Assembly: GCA_905221615.1 (NCBI GenBank)
Contig: CAJNDT010000957.1
Location: 1 to 64,000 of the forward strand
Direction of reading: 5' to 3'
Origin: Symbiodinium sp. CCMP2592
Taxonomy: Eukaryota; Sar; Dinophyceae; Suessiales; Symbiodiniaceae
Length of the DNA stretch: 64,000 nt
Below, one piece after another: positions 8,865 through 18,769 of the stretch (the stretch's first letter is position 1; each line of letters begins with the position of its first letter). The notes beneath the pieces were generated by a model, which was not told the origin of the DNA, did no database searches, and saw nothing but the letters and a program-made list of their open reading frames with translations. Both the position numbers and the translations under genes were made by a program.

Positions 8865-10868
8865 CTAATTCAGGAACCATGCGCGATTGTCGGGAACCAT
8901 GGGTCGGGAAACAAGAAGGCAACAGTCAGGAAACAAGGAGCCAAGAGTCGGGAAACAACCGGGGCGAAAGTCAGGAATCAAGCATGTCGGGTACCATGGG
9001 TCTTATAGGGTTCGGGGTTTATAGCATTATCGTGTCAATGCAACATCTGCATCTTGCGGTCTGTGTATTGGTATCGGTATTTGTATGTGTATTCGTATTG
9101 TATTCCTATTAGTTCTAGTACTAGTATTAGTAGCTTTAGTATGCGTATGAGTATGGGTACTAATATTAGAATCAGTGTTTGTGTTTGTAGTCGTGATAAT
9201 ATTAGTATTAGTATCCGTATTGGTATTGGTATTAGTTATAGTTAGCTGTAGCATTTGTAGTATTAGTAGTATTAGTAGTATTACTAGTATTACTAGTATT
9301 ACTAGTATTAGTAGTATTAGTAGTATTACTAGTATTACTAGTATTACTAGTATTGGTAGTATTAGTAATATTAGTAGTATTAGTAGTATTAGTAGTATTA
9401 TGAGTAGATGAGTAGTATAGCAGTGTACGTAGTATGAGTAGTATGAGTAGTATGAGTAGTATGAGTAGTATGGGTAGTATGGGTAGTATGAGTTGTATTT
9501 GCAGTGTTAGTAGTAGTAGTAGCAGCAGTAGTAGTAGTAGTAGTATTTGTAGCATTTTTAGTTTTTTTACTATCAACAGATTTAGTAGTACTTGTGGCAT
9601 TAGTAGTTTTCGAAGTATTAGTAGTACTAGTAGTATTAGTAGTATTAGTAGTATTAGTAGGGTTCCGCGCCTCCTGGCCCCTGGTAGTTTTGAGTGTCCG
9701 ATTGTCAAAAATGCTGGGTTTTTAGTAGTTTTTAGAAATTGTAGTTAAGCCAACTTCGATCCAACTAATTGCGTGGGCTTATTTTGATGATTTTGAGAAT
9801 TATGAGAATGATGATAAGGATGCTGATTATGAGGATGATGATGAAGATGATCAAGTTAGCGATGATGTTGAAGATGGCGAAAATGATGGCTATGAAGATG
9901 GTGATGAAGATGGTCAGGTTAATGTTCATGTCACTGCCTTTGGCGATCATGCCCAAAACACCGGTATTTACAGCATTTTTTGCTCTTTCTACCTCATGCT
10001 GCACAAGGATGTGGAGCAAGACACGTTGTCACAAGCATCCTACTACTGCTACTGCTACCGGCGCTACTGCGTTACTGCTTGCGGTCAACCATGTCGTTAT
10101 TAACCCCCCCTCCCCCACCCCATCCCCCCGGCACCCTAGCAAAAGGCCCAAAAACGCAGAAAAACAGAGGTTAACACCAGGCGCCTGGAGGCGCGCATAG
10201 CTATTAGTAGTATTAGTAGTATTGGTAGTATTAGCAGTATTCGTAGTATTAGTAGTATTAGTAGTGTTAGTAGCATTAGTTGTATTAGCAGTATCAGAAG
10301 AATCAGTAGTATAAGAAGTGTGTTAGTAGAATAAAGTAGTATTAGTAGTATTAGTAGTACTAGTAGCATTAGTAGTATTAGTAGTATAAGCAGTATTAGT
10401 AGTATTACTAGTATCACTAGTATTACTAGTATTACTAGTATTAGCAGTTCTAGTAGTATTAGTAGTATTAGTAGTATTAGTAGTACTAGGTATTGGTATC
10501 GATATCTGTATGTGTATTCGTATTGTATTCGTATTAGTTCTAGTACTAGTATTAGTAGCTTTAGTATGCGTATGAGTATGAGTACTAATATTAGAATCAG
10601 TGTTTGTTTTTGTAGTCGTGATAAAAATAAATATTAGTATCCGTATTGGTATTGGTATTAGTTATAGTTAGCATTAGCATTTGTAGTGTTAATAGTATTA
10701 GTAGTATTAGTAGTATTTGTAGTATTAGTAGTATTATGAGTAGATGAGTAGTATAGCAGTGTGACTAGTATGAGTAGTATGAGTAGTATTTGCAGTGTTA
10801 GTAATAGTAGTAGTAGCAGCAGTAGTAGCAGTAGCAGTAGCAGTAGCAGTAGCAGTAGCAGTAGCAGC

Positions 10869-10917
<49 letters not shown>

Positions 10918-11110
10918 CGAATCAGGTGCCGGATGCTCATGGTGCCGCTCATGCATTCGTTTTTTCCCCGCATGTTTCCCGACTCCTGCCTCTTCACCTT
11001 CCCGACTGCTGCGCCCCTTGTTCCCGACTCCTGCCGCTTTGTTTCCCGACTCGTGCCTCCTTGTTTCCGACTTTGGTTCCGCGACTTTTCCCTCACCCAA
11101 GGACAAGACT
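8865..11110. repeat. Composite microsatellite domain with duplicated segment and inverted flanks
   Basis: AGT/ATT-type arrays fill 9240-9670, 10200-10490 and 10680-10920, and a GAT-rich stretch lies at 9785-9915. The block 9060-9240 recurs nearly intact at 10487-10670. The outer flanks carry degenerate GTCGGGAAACAAGG units, plus-strand at 8885-8990 and minus-strand at 10970-11100. Long frames here encode only Ser, Ile, Leu or Tyr runs and are not genes. Confidence 0.8.
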
Positions 11111-11223
11111 GCACTAGAAGAGAATTAGTAAGGGGTATATTGCACCCCGCTTGCAGCTCTCGGGTTGGGCTTAAGGGTTTGAGCTGCAGCATACTGCCTC
11201 AATATGTGAAGTAGGGGGCTCAG

Positions 11224-11272
11224 AATCTGCTGGCTGTAAAGGAGCAAGATTCGCGGTTATTGAGGTCTTACC
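11224..11272 (+). CDS. Exon directly before a family M element
   Basis: GCTCAG| then NLLAVKEQDSRLLRSY, one extra base, then |GTAAAC. The donor is the first base pair of the inverted repeat of the next element. Codon pattern and both borders are good; function unknown. Confidence 0.5.
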
Positions 11273-11405
11273 GTAAACTCTACTTAGAGGCCCAGGAGAA
11301 TTAGTAAGTCTGTTATAAGTAGAGTTGTAATTGGGGTAACTCCATTTAGGGTACTCGTAACTCTACTTGTAACCTACTTACAAAGTCCCCTGGGCCTCTA
11401 AGTAG
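11273..11405. mobile_element. MITE-like element, family M, possibly a whole intron
   Basis: GTAAACTCTACTTAGAGGCCC at the left pairs with GGGCCTCTAAGTAG at the right. The element begins GT exactly after the exon at 11224 and ends TAG, so its termini could serve as donor and acceptor. Only one copy was seen. Confidence 0.6.
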
Positions 11406-11462
11406 GGGTCCGAGCCAGGTTTAGCTTAGAGACCACTTCCTTCGTTTTCTCCGGGCCCATAG

Positions 11463-11526
11463 CAACTGAAGGACTTCGTCGAGGAGAAGGCGTTTGCAAA
11501 CCTGCTCCTCAACAAGGAGACGTTGG
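11463..11526 (+). CDS. Exon-like segment (charged helix)
   Basis: CATAG|CAACTG opens QLKDFVEEKAFANLLLNKET and ends TTGG|GTTGG. Codon choice is strongly coding-like (AAG, GAC, TTC, GTC, GAG). Another open frame overlaps it, so the frame is not proven. Confidence 0.5.
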
Positions 11527-11550
11527 GTTGGACCTTTTAACTTCAGGGCT

Positions 11551-11674
11551 TCCCAGAGAGCCCCCAATACCCCTTAATTAAGGAGTATAGCTTAAATCAT
11601 AATATGAATCCCCTTATAATTTAAGGTATATTCCTTAATTAAGGGGTTTTGGGCTCTCTGGGTTTAGGGTTCCT
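11551..11674. mobile_element. MITE-like element, family K
   Basis: CCCAGAGAGCCCCCAAT and TTTTGGGCTCTCTGGG form the ends; inner arms CCCTTAATTAAGGAGTAT and the complement surround TTAAATCATA. Related copies: 14134-14252, partial 15215-15280, 43199-43311 (nested in family H) and a fragment at 53935-53995. Confidence 0.75.
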
Positions 11675-11742
11675 CCGAGGATTATGGCACTGCTTTTCGA
11701 TGCGCACAATTTTCCGAGAGCCCAAAACGGCAGAAATGTCAG

Positions 11743-11847
11743 GAGGGGACCGGTGAAGCGAAGAAGGATCGCGGCATCGACCCTCACGCCTATGAGAAGG
11801 GCAAGTGGTATCGCTTCTTGAACTACAAGGGCGACTGCTACGTGCAC
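11743..11847 (+). CDS. WW-like domain, N-terminal exon
   Basis: After TGTCAG the frame reads EGTGEAKKDRGIDPH then KGKWYRFLNYKGDCYVH. Joined at the direct repeat TACGTGCAC to the exon at 12104, it gives W...Y-V-H-N-H-T..., the spacing of a WW domain up to the central aromatic residues. WW domains bind proline-rich ligands. Direct in-frame reading into the intron meets a stop, so splicing is required. Confidence 0.6.
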
Positions 11848-12103
11848 CTGGACAGTTTCAATTGGTTTTCCTAGAGCAGTGCGGCCGGGGTTTCGGCGGC
11901 AGGGTCTCTGGTCAGCACAAAACTATGAGCTTACTCAAGTTATTTGTTGTGGGGGTAGAGTTTGGATGATGTGCATCTTTGCTCACGGCGGGTTGCAACG
12001 TCACAGGGTTTCTTGCCTTCAGGGCATGTGTGTTTGGGATTCAGGGTGCAGCATGACAGCAGGGTCCCTATACGATGACCCCTCTGGCCAAGTTGAGACG
12101 AGG

Positions 12104-12178
12104 TACGTGCACAACCACACGCGCGACATCACGGCCACGAGGCCAGAGAACTTCGCCGAGCTGACCGAGGAGGAGCAA
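12104..12178 (+). CDS. WW-like domain, C-terminal exon
   Basis: It starts with a second TACGTGCAC and reads NHTRDITATRPENFAELTEE, then CAA|GTTGAG. This matches the WW pattern (N-H-T-x-x-x-T-x-x-R-P), but Ala occupies the place of the second conserved Trp, so ligand binding may be altered. No AG lies at the exact repeat edge; the nearest is 12101-12102, so the acceptor or splice chemistry is uncertain. Confidence 0.6.
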
Positions 12179-12543
12179 GTTGAGCAGTTTGGAGTTTAAG
12201 GTTCACTTCGGGTGTAGTGGTTTTGGGATGTTGTTAGACTGTTACAAATATGGTCATGCCCAGCATGCCTTTGGATTGGATTTAGGCATCTAATCGGTGA
12301 GGATGTATCTCAGCACGTCACTGCGCAGGAACGTCTAGGAAGAAGGAACCTGAGATCTTAAGTCCGCGAGAGTGTAAATCTTAGTGTAAGCAGTCAGTGT
12401 CTAATGTCGCTCAAATATTCTGCTACCTTATTTTGGGGTCCTTCTAATAGGGATCCTACTATTTGGGGTACTATGCTATTAGGGTCCCCTATTTTCGGAG
12501 ACTCCCTTATCTGGGAGGCCACCCTGTGGAGTCGAGACTTAGT

Positions 12544-12676
12544 GCCCACTTGGAGGGTCGGGGGAATTATATAGTAACTTGTTATTTTTTGGACTTATAA
12601 GTACTATAGCCCCAATTAGGGTCCCTTTTAGGGTACTTATAAGTCTGCTTACTACCTACTTACTAAGTCCCCCGAG
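12544..12676. mobile_element. MITE-like element, family G
   Basis: ACTTGGAGGGTCGGGGGA starts it; arms GGACTTATAAGTAC and GTACTTATAAGTC are inverted, and the right end CTAAGTCCCCCGAG abuts the exon at 12677. A complete copy at 41010-41142 has both ends (CTTGGAGGGTC...GACCCTCCAAG). Confidence 0.7.
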
Positions 12677-12743
12677 TGGCAGCGGCTTGTCTGAAGGAGA
12701 AGGCCTTGATCAAGAAGCTGGGTACCTATATCAAGGAGGCGAG
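12677..12743 (+). CDS. Exon-like segment (Lys-rich helix)
   Basis: CCCGAG| then AAACLKEKALIKKLGTYIKEA and AG|GTCC. The acceptor AG is the right end of the family G element. A second frame stays open through the same bases, so frame choice rests on codon quality. Confidence 0.4.
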
Positions 12744-13128
12744 GTCCATGCGAGCATGATACCGTCGTATAGCCATAAAAGGAACCACAAGGAGTAGTAT
12801 CATATTGTATTGTAAACATCAAAGGAACCGTAAGGAGTAGTATGACAATTTTGCCGACCCATCTGAAGCCGGGGTTTAGGCCAAAGGGCCGCTAAGCCAC
12901 CGAACTTGCAGAGGCCTTCGTTGCAGCCCCTGGGCGGTGGGAACATGACCTCGTAAAGGGCCACTCCACAAGCTTTTCACCTCCCTCCTCCAATCCTAGC
13001 AGACCAGAAGTCGAAAGGTCTGAATACTTGCTGATGCTATTCCCTGAGGTTCCTTTCTGTAGATGTACTGGAATCGACCTCAAATTCCTGTTCCAAGTAT
13101 GAAGGCCCCACATTATGCGGAACTTTAG

Positions 13129-13196
13129 TGGAGGTTCCGGTGGAGATCGAGCGTGTCTACACCAAAGAGAAGGCGGAAGTTGTTTTTGGGTCACTG
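13129..13196 (+). CDS. Exon-like segment (beta-type)
   Basis: CTTTAG| then EVPVEIERVYTKEKAEVVFG followed by SL|GTTCCG. With this donor the exon ends in phase 0 and joins in frame to the exon at 13378. Alternating hydrophobic residues suggest strands; no family is assigned. Confidence 0.5.
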
Positions 13197-13377
13197 GTTC
13201 CGTTTTCTTAAGGTTCAGGGTACTGTTGTCTCAGGGTTCAGAGTCCAAGGCGATTCTTGTCATTCTTTTCCGACGTTCACTGTAAGAGTGGCCACAGCTT
13301 TGTGGCGATTCTTTTCATGCTTTTCCGAAGCTCGTAGTAAGTGTGACCACAGCTGTGAGACACCGATGGTAGATTAG

Positions 13378-13422
13378 AAGGAGGAGCAGCGTAAAGCCAC
13401 AGCCGGCGTCGTCATCGTTTGG
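13378..13422 (+). CDS. Exon-like segment, continues 13129
   Basis: GATTAG|AAGGAG opens KEEQRKATAGVVIVW. It is phase 0 with the previous exon. A donor GT lies inside the ATC|GTTTGG stretch, so the 3' edge could be six bases earlier. Confidence 0.45.
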
Positions 13423-13568
13423 GCATCAGATTCACTTTGCCTCTGAGTCCTGTACAATCTCTTGCCAGATCAACACTAAAACCCCCGGTCATACAATTAT
13501 ATTACGGTTTTAGGGTGACGCACACCCGGCAGTCGCAATAGGCCTGGATGCAAAAGGGTGCCGTACAG

Positions 13569-13658
13569 GATGATCATGTGCTAGCGTACTATCCTCAATT
13601 GTGTGCCATTCACCAACATGCTTACGACAAGTTCGGACTAATCGGCCTTTTCAATCAG
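13569..13658 (+). CDS. Exon with a YDKFG motif
   Basis: CCGTACAG|GATGAT opens DDHVLAYYPQLCAIHQHAYD followed by KFGLIGLFNQ|GTCTCT, 30 codons, phase 0 at both ends. YDKFG recalls the end of a J domain, but the HPD motif is absent, so I do not call it DnaJ. The intron just upstream ends with the GGCCTGGATGCAAAAGGG motif. Confidence 0.6.
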
Positions 13659-13696
13659 GTCTCTCAGTCGAGCTAGGGGCACTGTCACGAGCACAG

Positions 13697-13756
13697 TCCT
13701 AACTGGCGGAAGAGCGGCAAACTTCCAGGCGTCCTTGCAAGCAAGCCTGCAACAAA
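13697..13756 (+). CDS. Exon-like segment (basic)
   Basis: GCACAG| then a frame PNWRKSGKLPGVLASKPAT, ending before a GTTTTAGGG telomere-like donor. Entry phase does not match the 13569 exon, so another exon or a different acceptor is needed. Confidence 0.35.
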
Positions 13757-14284
13757 AAAGGGTTTTAGGGTGTACCAAAAGCGAAACTTTCTTGCTTAGA
13801 TCTTTTAGGGGTACCCGGCAGCTCGAATAGGCCTGGATGCAAAAAGCGTCTACTAACAAGAACTTCCTGCTCTATGTGGTCTCTGTCTCTGCCAGGCTAT
13901 TCCGATTCTCTATGGCTCTCAGACGAGCTGTGAGGCTGGCGCCGGGACTTCCCGAGCTTGGTTTGTGGGGGTTTTGGGTTTGGGGAAACTTCCTCGTAGA
14001 TTTAAGATTTTCGCAGCTGCAAGGCCGAACACACCCCAGTTCCTCAACCCAAAACCCGAACCCTAAGCCCTACAACCTCGCCCACGAACTCCCAAGCCCA
14101 GACCCTCCGGAACCTGTCGGGCCCGATGGGACCGATCCGGAGACTCCAACAGCCCTTAATTAAGCAATATGCCTTAAATTACAGTAGGATCCCTTATAAT
14201 AATATGATTTAGGGTATATCCCATACTAAAGGGATATTAGAGTCTCTGGGTATTTGTATCGGTGGTGGTTGTTGTTCACGTCAG

Positions 14285-14338
14285 CCATGCGGTCGTGCCA
14301 AGCCGGCCAAAGACGCATGCCTCGCCTGGATTGCCCGA
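14285..14338 (+). CDS. Exon-like segment
   Basis: CGTCAG| then PCGRAKPAKDACLAWIAR, then |GTTGCGAGCGCCGAA. Eighteen codons, phase 0 both sides. The intron start is a variant of the recurrent GTGTGAGTGCCGAAACC motif. Confidence 0.55.
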
Positions 14339-15017
14339 GTTGCGAGCGCCGAATGGCCAATTCCGAAACCCTAAACCCTGATCCCGTGTATCACATGGTA
14401 CTTGACAGCTGGTTCCTGTGTCTAAAAGGGGCACGGGGATCTCTTTACTCTGGTGATATATGCCATAGTTGTAGTTAACGAATGACCAGGATCGCTACAG
14501 ACCTTGCCAGTCTTTGTCCGAGTGTGAGTGTGAAAAAACCCTGATCCCGTAAAGTCTCAACTAGACTTGAGCCTTGTGGATCAACCTCAAGAGTCACAGT
14601 GACTTAAGTAAGAGCCTTTTTGATAAGAGTCGGGGGCTCCAAACCGTCTGATGTTTCGGCTTTGTATATTACGCTGCATCGATGTAGGGACCGCACGGGG
14701 ATGCTGTTGCCAACTGCTCAGATCTAGTAGCTCCATGCATAAAGCAGAAATGATGGTAATGGTAAGGGCCAGCCATCGCCGTGATTGTCTTTTCGGCGGG
14801 TCTTGCAGGAGTAGTCGTCGTTGTTGTCGTCGTCGTAGTAGTGGTGGTTGTGGTCGCTCGTGTGGTAGGAGCAGGCGGAGTGTGTCTCGGCATAGTGGCC
14901 GAGCATGGCCCAGTTGTCATTAGGATCATTATGCAAGAAGCCAGTTTTTTGGCAACAAGCTGCAGTTGTAACGATTGATGAATTCGCAACAGTTCGTTGT
15001 CCAAAGCGGTCTCGCAG

Positions 15018-15158
15018 CTTTGGCACAGCCAGAGAGAACAACGTTGGTATCGGGTTTCGGCCTGCTTTCAGGCGATGAAGACCTTCTTCTACTACAACAA
15101 AAACAGCACTCTGCTTGATGCCACGAAGCTCAAGTGTCTCGCTCGTGATTTTACCATG
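15018..15158 (+). CDS. WW-like exon 2
   Basis: CTCGCAG| opens LWHSQREQRWYRVSACFQ, then MKTFFYYNKNSTLLDATKL, and ends ACCATG|GTTCC: 47 codons, phase 0 both sides. W-Y-R ... F-Y-Y-N-x-N-S-T resembles the first half of a WW domain with a four-residue longer loop than the 11743 example. The second Trp is again missing. Confidence 0.6.
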
Positions 15159-15657
15159 GTTCCATAACGTTTCATGTTGCCGCGATGCGGCCGCAATTGG
15201 GTTTCGACTCGGGAATAGACCCAATTAAGATCCTACTATAAATGAAGGTATATCCCTTAATGAGTCTCTAAAAAGAGTCGAGGGTGGAGGCCCTAGAGGC
15301 TCAGAGGTTCGCGGTTCTGCTCGGCTTCTGACCAGATTCTGGCCACCAGGCAGGGTTTAGGGTTTAGGGTTTAGGGTTTGGGGTACATTACATTGTAACT
15401 AAAGTTATTATAAGAGATTATAGTTTAGGGTTTAGGGATTAGAGCAAGGAGTACTTTGAAGTCAAGGGTTCAGGGCCTTGTGTTCAGTGTTTCCGTTTCA
15501 ACAGGGTTTGAACCGTTTACGTTCAATTTTCTTGTAAATCCTAGATGCAACTGTCAAGTAGGGCCGCTAAGTTAAGCTAGGCCTGCCGAGAGAGCTCGAC
15601 CCCATAGGTGAAAACACCTTAAACCCTAAACCTTGAACCCTAAACACTGATTGTCAG

Positions 15658-15709
15658 CTGCAAGTGCCGACCAGAAGAAGTACTACGAACCCGAGACCTC
15701 GTCTGGCCA
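15658..15709 (+). CDS. 52-nt exon, paralogue of the exon at 18770
   Basis: TTGTCAG| then two bases, ASADQKKYYEPETSSG, then CA|GTCCGAG. The exon at 18770 has the same length, phases, residues ASADQ..., TSSG and the same GTCC intron start. This is strong evidence for coding and for exon or gene duplication. The YYEPET stretch recalls a WW core. Confidence 0.6.
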
Positions 15710-15784
15710 GTCCGAGGTTGCGAGAGCGTAAACCCTAAACCCTAAAACACCCTGAACCCTAAACCCTCACGCTGCTGAGGCGAG

Positions 15785-15888
15785 TTAACGCCGGTGCCCT
15801 GGAAGAGTGTCGCCGTGCGATGGTTTGGTCAATGAAGTTCCCTGGCGTACCAGAAGTTTCTGCAATATGGATCTGCGGGAGATTACCG
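15785..15888 (+). CDS. Exon ending in a telomere-like donor
   Basis: GGCGAG| then NAGALEECRRAMVWSMKFPG and VPEVSAIWICGRLP|GTTTAGGG. AG and GT borders are both present, and the GT is that of a telomere-like unit. No domain is recognised. Confidence 0.5.
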
Positions 15889-15934
15889 GTTTAGGGTTTA
15901 GGGTTCTGGGGTAGATTAGGGGTTTAGGGTCTAG

Positions 15935-16012
15935 GGTTTGTGCGCCGAGAAGAACGCCTCCAAAAGCTTGAGGAGTCTAAAGCAAATCGCACGTTCCCGG
16001 ATCCTACTACAT
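15935..16012 (+). CDS. Exon-like segment (charged)
   Basis: GGGTCTAG| (a telomere-like acceptor) then FVRREERLQKLEESKANRTF, followed by PDP before a stop. Arg/Glu/Lys-rich helix. The exit site is unclear; another frame (from 15938) also stays open. Confidence 0.4.
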
Positions 16013-16499
16013 AGTGAGGGCTTTTTCCGGTTCAAGCACATCTCGCAAGTGCATGCCACCGGTCGTTGTCCTGGTGAAGCCTCTGCCCGCGAGTCGTGCT
16101 CTGATCGTGCCGATGGTGTGGGATTAAGTTGAGTTGCTTCTTGATCTTTCGCAGGGCGATCACACGAGCCGACTTTTTTCGATATTGGTTTCTGAGTTTA
16201 TGGATCCTTGGCAACAGGTCGGAGGGTCAGTCCTGGCAGGCAGCAAGCCCGGGTTCAAAAAAAAGGGTTTGTTCTGCTCTCGTCCTTGCCAACTATGCTT
16301 CTAATTTCCATGAGAGGAATTTCACCTGTACTTACAGTAGAAATCGTCAGTCAGCTTTGGCATCGTAAGATCATGAACTTCAGCCAGAAGTGCTGCAGCT
16401 GGGCGCGATGCTGTTGTTGCCTGTCACCTTCCCCGGCCGACTTCCCAAGCCCGGATGCAGAGAGGGTTTAGGGTTTGGGGCTTTGGGGGAGATTAAAAA

Positions 16500-17620
16500 T
16501 GAGGTTGCAGTGTCTGCAATAGGGTTGTGGGGGAGATTATAGCCTATGGGATATGTAGGGACTACTTATATACATTGACTACGAAGGGATACTGTTCCCA
16601 CGGTACGTATTAAGTCCTGCTTTGTTGAAGGTTCAACACAGAGCACAAAGAAGCAGAAAGACTATTCCTGTGCTGTCCCTGCAAAGCTTTGTCACTACAT
16701 GCCCCGATACAGTGTGAAAAAAGGTTTTGGCGACTGCATCACGCGGAAACTATGGTCGGCAAGATCTGGCAGTTTTTGGCTGGGTTTCAACGCATGGGTC
16801 GTGTAGACAACGACGAAGCTGAGATCATTTCACCGGAATTGCCATCTGGCCAACGGACTTGTGAGCTTTGTGAAATCGCAGCGTTTTAGGGGGACTATCC
16901 AATCACTTCGCAATGCCCGTGCGGGACCACATCGATACCAGAAACGCCTCTTTCCGAACGCCTCGGGCCATTTCGGAGTTGGCGAGTGTCGGGTTCAACC
17001 ATTCAACAAGCAGATGTGGATGACGTGCTGCCAGCAGGTGAGCGCGGGAAGCTAAGCTCGCCAGCGGCGCCTGTCGTGTTTCATGCAAAATCTGTCCAAC
17101 ATGCCGCAATGCCGGCGATCGGGGTGAGGGCAGTTGCGGTGGCATACTGCATCGAGAAAAGCTCATCTTGTTGCTCCCGCCGATGCGAGCTGAGCTGCCC
17201 AATCGGCAAAGCTGCATGACACAACACTTTTCTTGGGCGTCCGTCTCCGGCAAATGCCGATGGCCCCGTTTCTGTAAGCATTCGCCATCGAAAGAAAGAT
17301 ATGGACGTTGACCTTTACTGCACGCTGCTAATCTCTGAGCACTTTTTCGTCTAGATGCTAATTCCGTTCCGCCTGGGGGTGCAATCGAGGCTTGGTACGA
17401 CGCTTTGCATCTACTGCGGCGATATACTGCCAGACTTTCAGGAGAAGATCTGCATCTCCAAGCACCTCGGTGTAATCTTATCTTGTGGACCCGAATATCT
17501 ATCTTTAAGGAGGCCCCCTGTCAAATCATATTAGTTAAGATGCTCGAATAACAGCAAAAAGAATACTAATAACAATAATAACAAGTGTAATATATGCGTT
17601 GGGGCATGTTGCGGCCCTTG
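16500..17620. other. Region without telomere-like repeats or MITEs; weak coding signs only
   Basis: A 45-codon ATG frame from 16752 (MVGKIWQFLAGFQRMG...) and a minus-strand frame at 16903-17253 both stay open. The minus frame contains HPHLLVEW, loosely like the zinc-ribbon repeat HPxLxxEW, but it lacks paired CxxC motifs. I cannot choose between them. Confidence 0.3.
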
Positions 17621-17773
17621 GTCGGGGGCCTCCATGTCTGAGGCTTTCTTGCAGCTGCCCAAAACCAAACTAAAGAGTAGGGAGTGCCTTATGTTAGGGG
17701 TAACAGTTGACAGATTGAGGGTCGAGGCGTTCGGCTTGAGAGGGTGTTTCCTTAAGGCTCCAGGAAATCGGAG

Positions 17774-17890
17774 ATGTCCGGAAGAGTATCGGATTGTAGA
17801 ATCGCTGCTGGAATTCACATTCAGCCTCGATGGGGCTTTCAGGGCCCAGGCGGCGCGCCAAGCGATTTTCGATGCCCCTGCACGGCTCAG
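17774..17890 (+). CDS. Exon-like segment
   Basis: The frame CPEEYRIVESLLEFTFSLDG then FRAQAARQAIFDAPARL is open and codon-like after a CGGAG acceptor. The donor is not obvious. Function unknown. Confidence 0.35.
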
Positions 17891-18020
17891 TCTTTGACTG
17901 TCCGAGGTTTAGGATCTTCGGGTTTGGAGTTTTCGGAACGGTTTTCTTATGATTTCAGCGCTTCAGGGCTGTAGAAGTATGCTTGCATAGCAAATCTATG
18001 CTTGCACAGCAAATTTTTCC

Positions 18021-18096
18021 TAGTAGCTGAATGAGTACACTTCACATTTTTCGAGAATGTTGTCCCTTGTAGAACTGAAAGTGTACACCTGCAGCT
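18021..18096. mobile_element. MITE-like element, family J
   Basis: GTAGCTGAATGAGTACACTT is mirrored inside by AGTGTACAC. Better copies: 38427-38520 and 42764-42865, both starting GTAGCTGAGTGGATACAC and ending near CTTAG or CTCAG, so they begin with GT and end with AG. Confidence 0.65.
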
Positions 18097-18769
18097 GGAA
18101 GCCGAGGGAACCCTAGCCCAGAAGTGCTCAGGTACAAGGACACCTTTCCCCTCTCGCTATTCATGTATGGCGGTATGGAGACTTGGCAAGCCGGGGGTTT
18201 TCGGATCGTGTTCTTTCGGGCTCAAATCTCAGGCACCTACTCCCCACCAGAAAGAGGTCTTGGCTACTGGGTGAGTCTACAATCGGGACCTTTATCCACG
18301 TCATGGCAGGGGTGTGTCCGACTCTGGGCGCCTCAATGGGGACCCTCATTTAGCGAACCCATGTGGGTGGTTGTCAAAATTAGGCTCCCTCTTTGGGTAC
18401 TCTAAAGATTAGGTGCCGTATTCTAATAGGGACCCAAAAAGGGATCCTAATTTTGACAACCACCCAGGTCAAGGCCTGAATGAGCAAAACAAAAGCACCT
18501 TCGAGTCACTGTGCAGAACTCTATGTAATGTTCACGGAGACCCCATGATAATCATCAAAGTGCGTGCCCGGTTCCCTAAACCATGAGCGCTCCGCATATT
18601 AACATTGACGCAGGACTAGCAACCAATGCTATTCGTTAGCGTCCCTTGAGGACTAGAGTACAACATACTCCAACATCCTATTCTACTTATTCAGGCTCGA
18701 CAACCCTAAACCGTAGACCCTAAACCCTCCAGCGTTCAATGCTCTTTGTGGTGTAGAACTGAGAGTCAG

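Noticed and set aside
9232-9708. Long Leu/Asn/Thr frames on the minus strand and Ser/Ile frames on the plus strand at 9.2-9.7 and 10.1-11.2 kb
   Set aside because: They are translations of AGT/ATT-type microsatellites; all three frames on both strands stay open for the same reason.
13605-13640. DnaJ domain call from AYDKFG
   Set aside because: No HPD motif or helix II/III context is visible; five residues are not enough.
16903-17253. Zinc-ribbon repeat protein on the minus strand (HPHLLVEW)
   Set aside because: The CxxC pairs expected of that repeat are missing and the frame quality is mixed.
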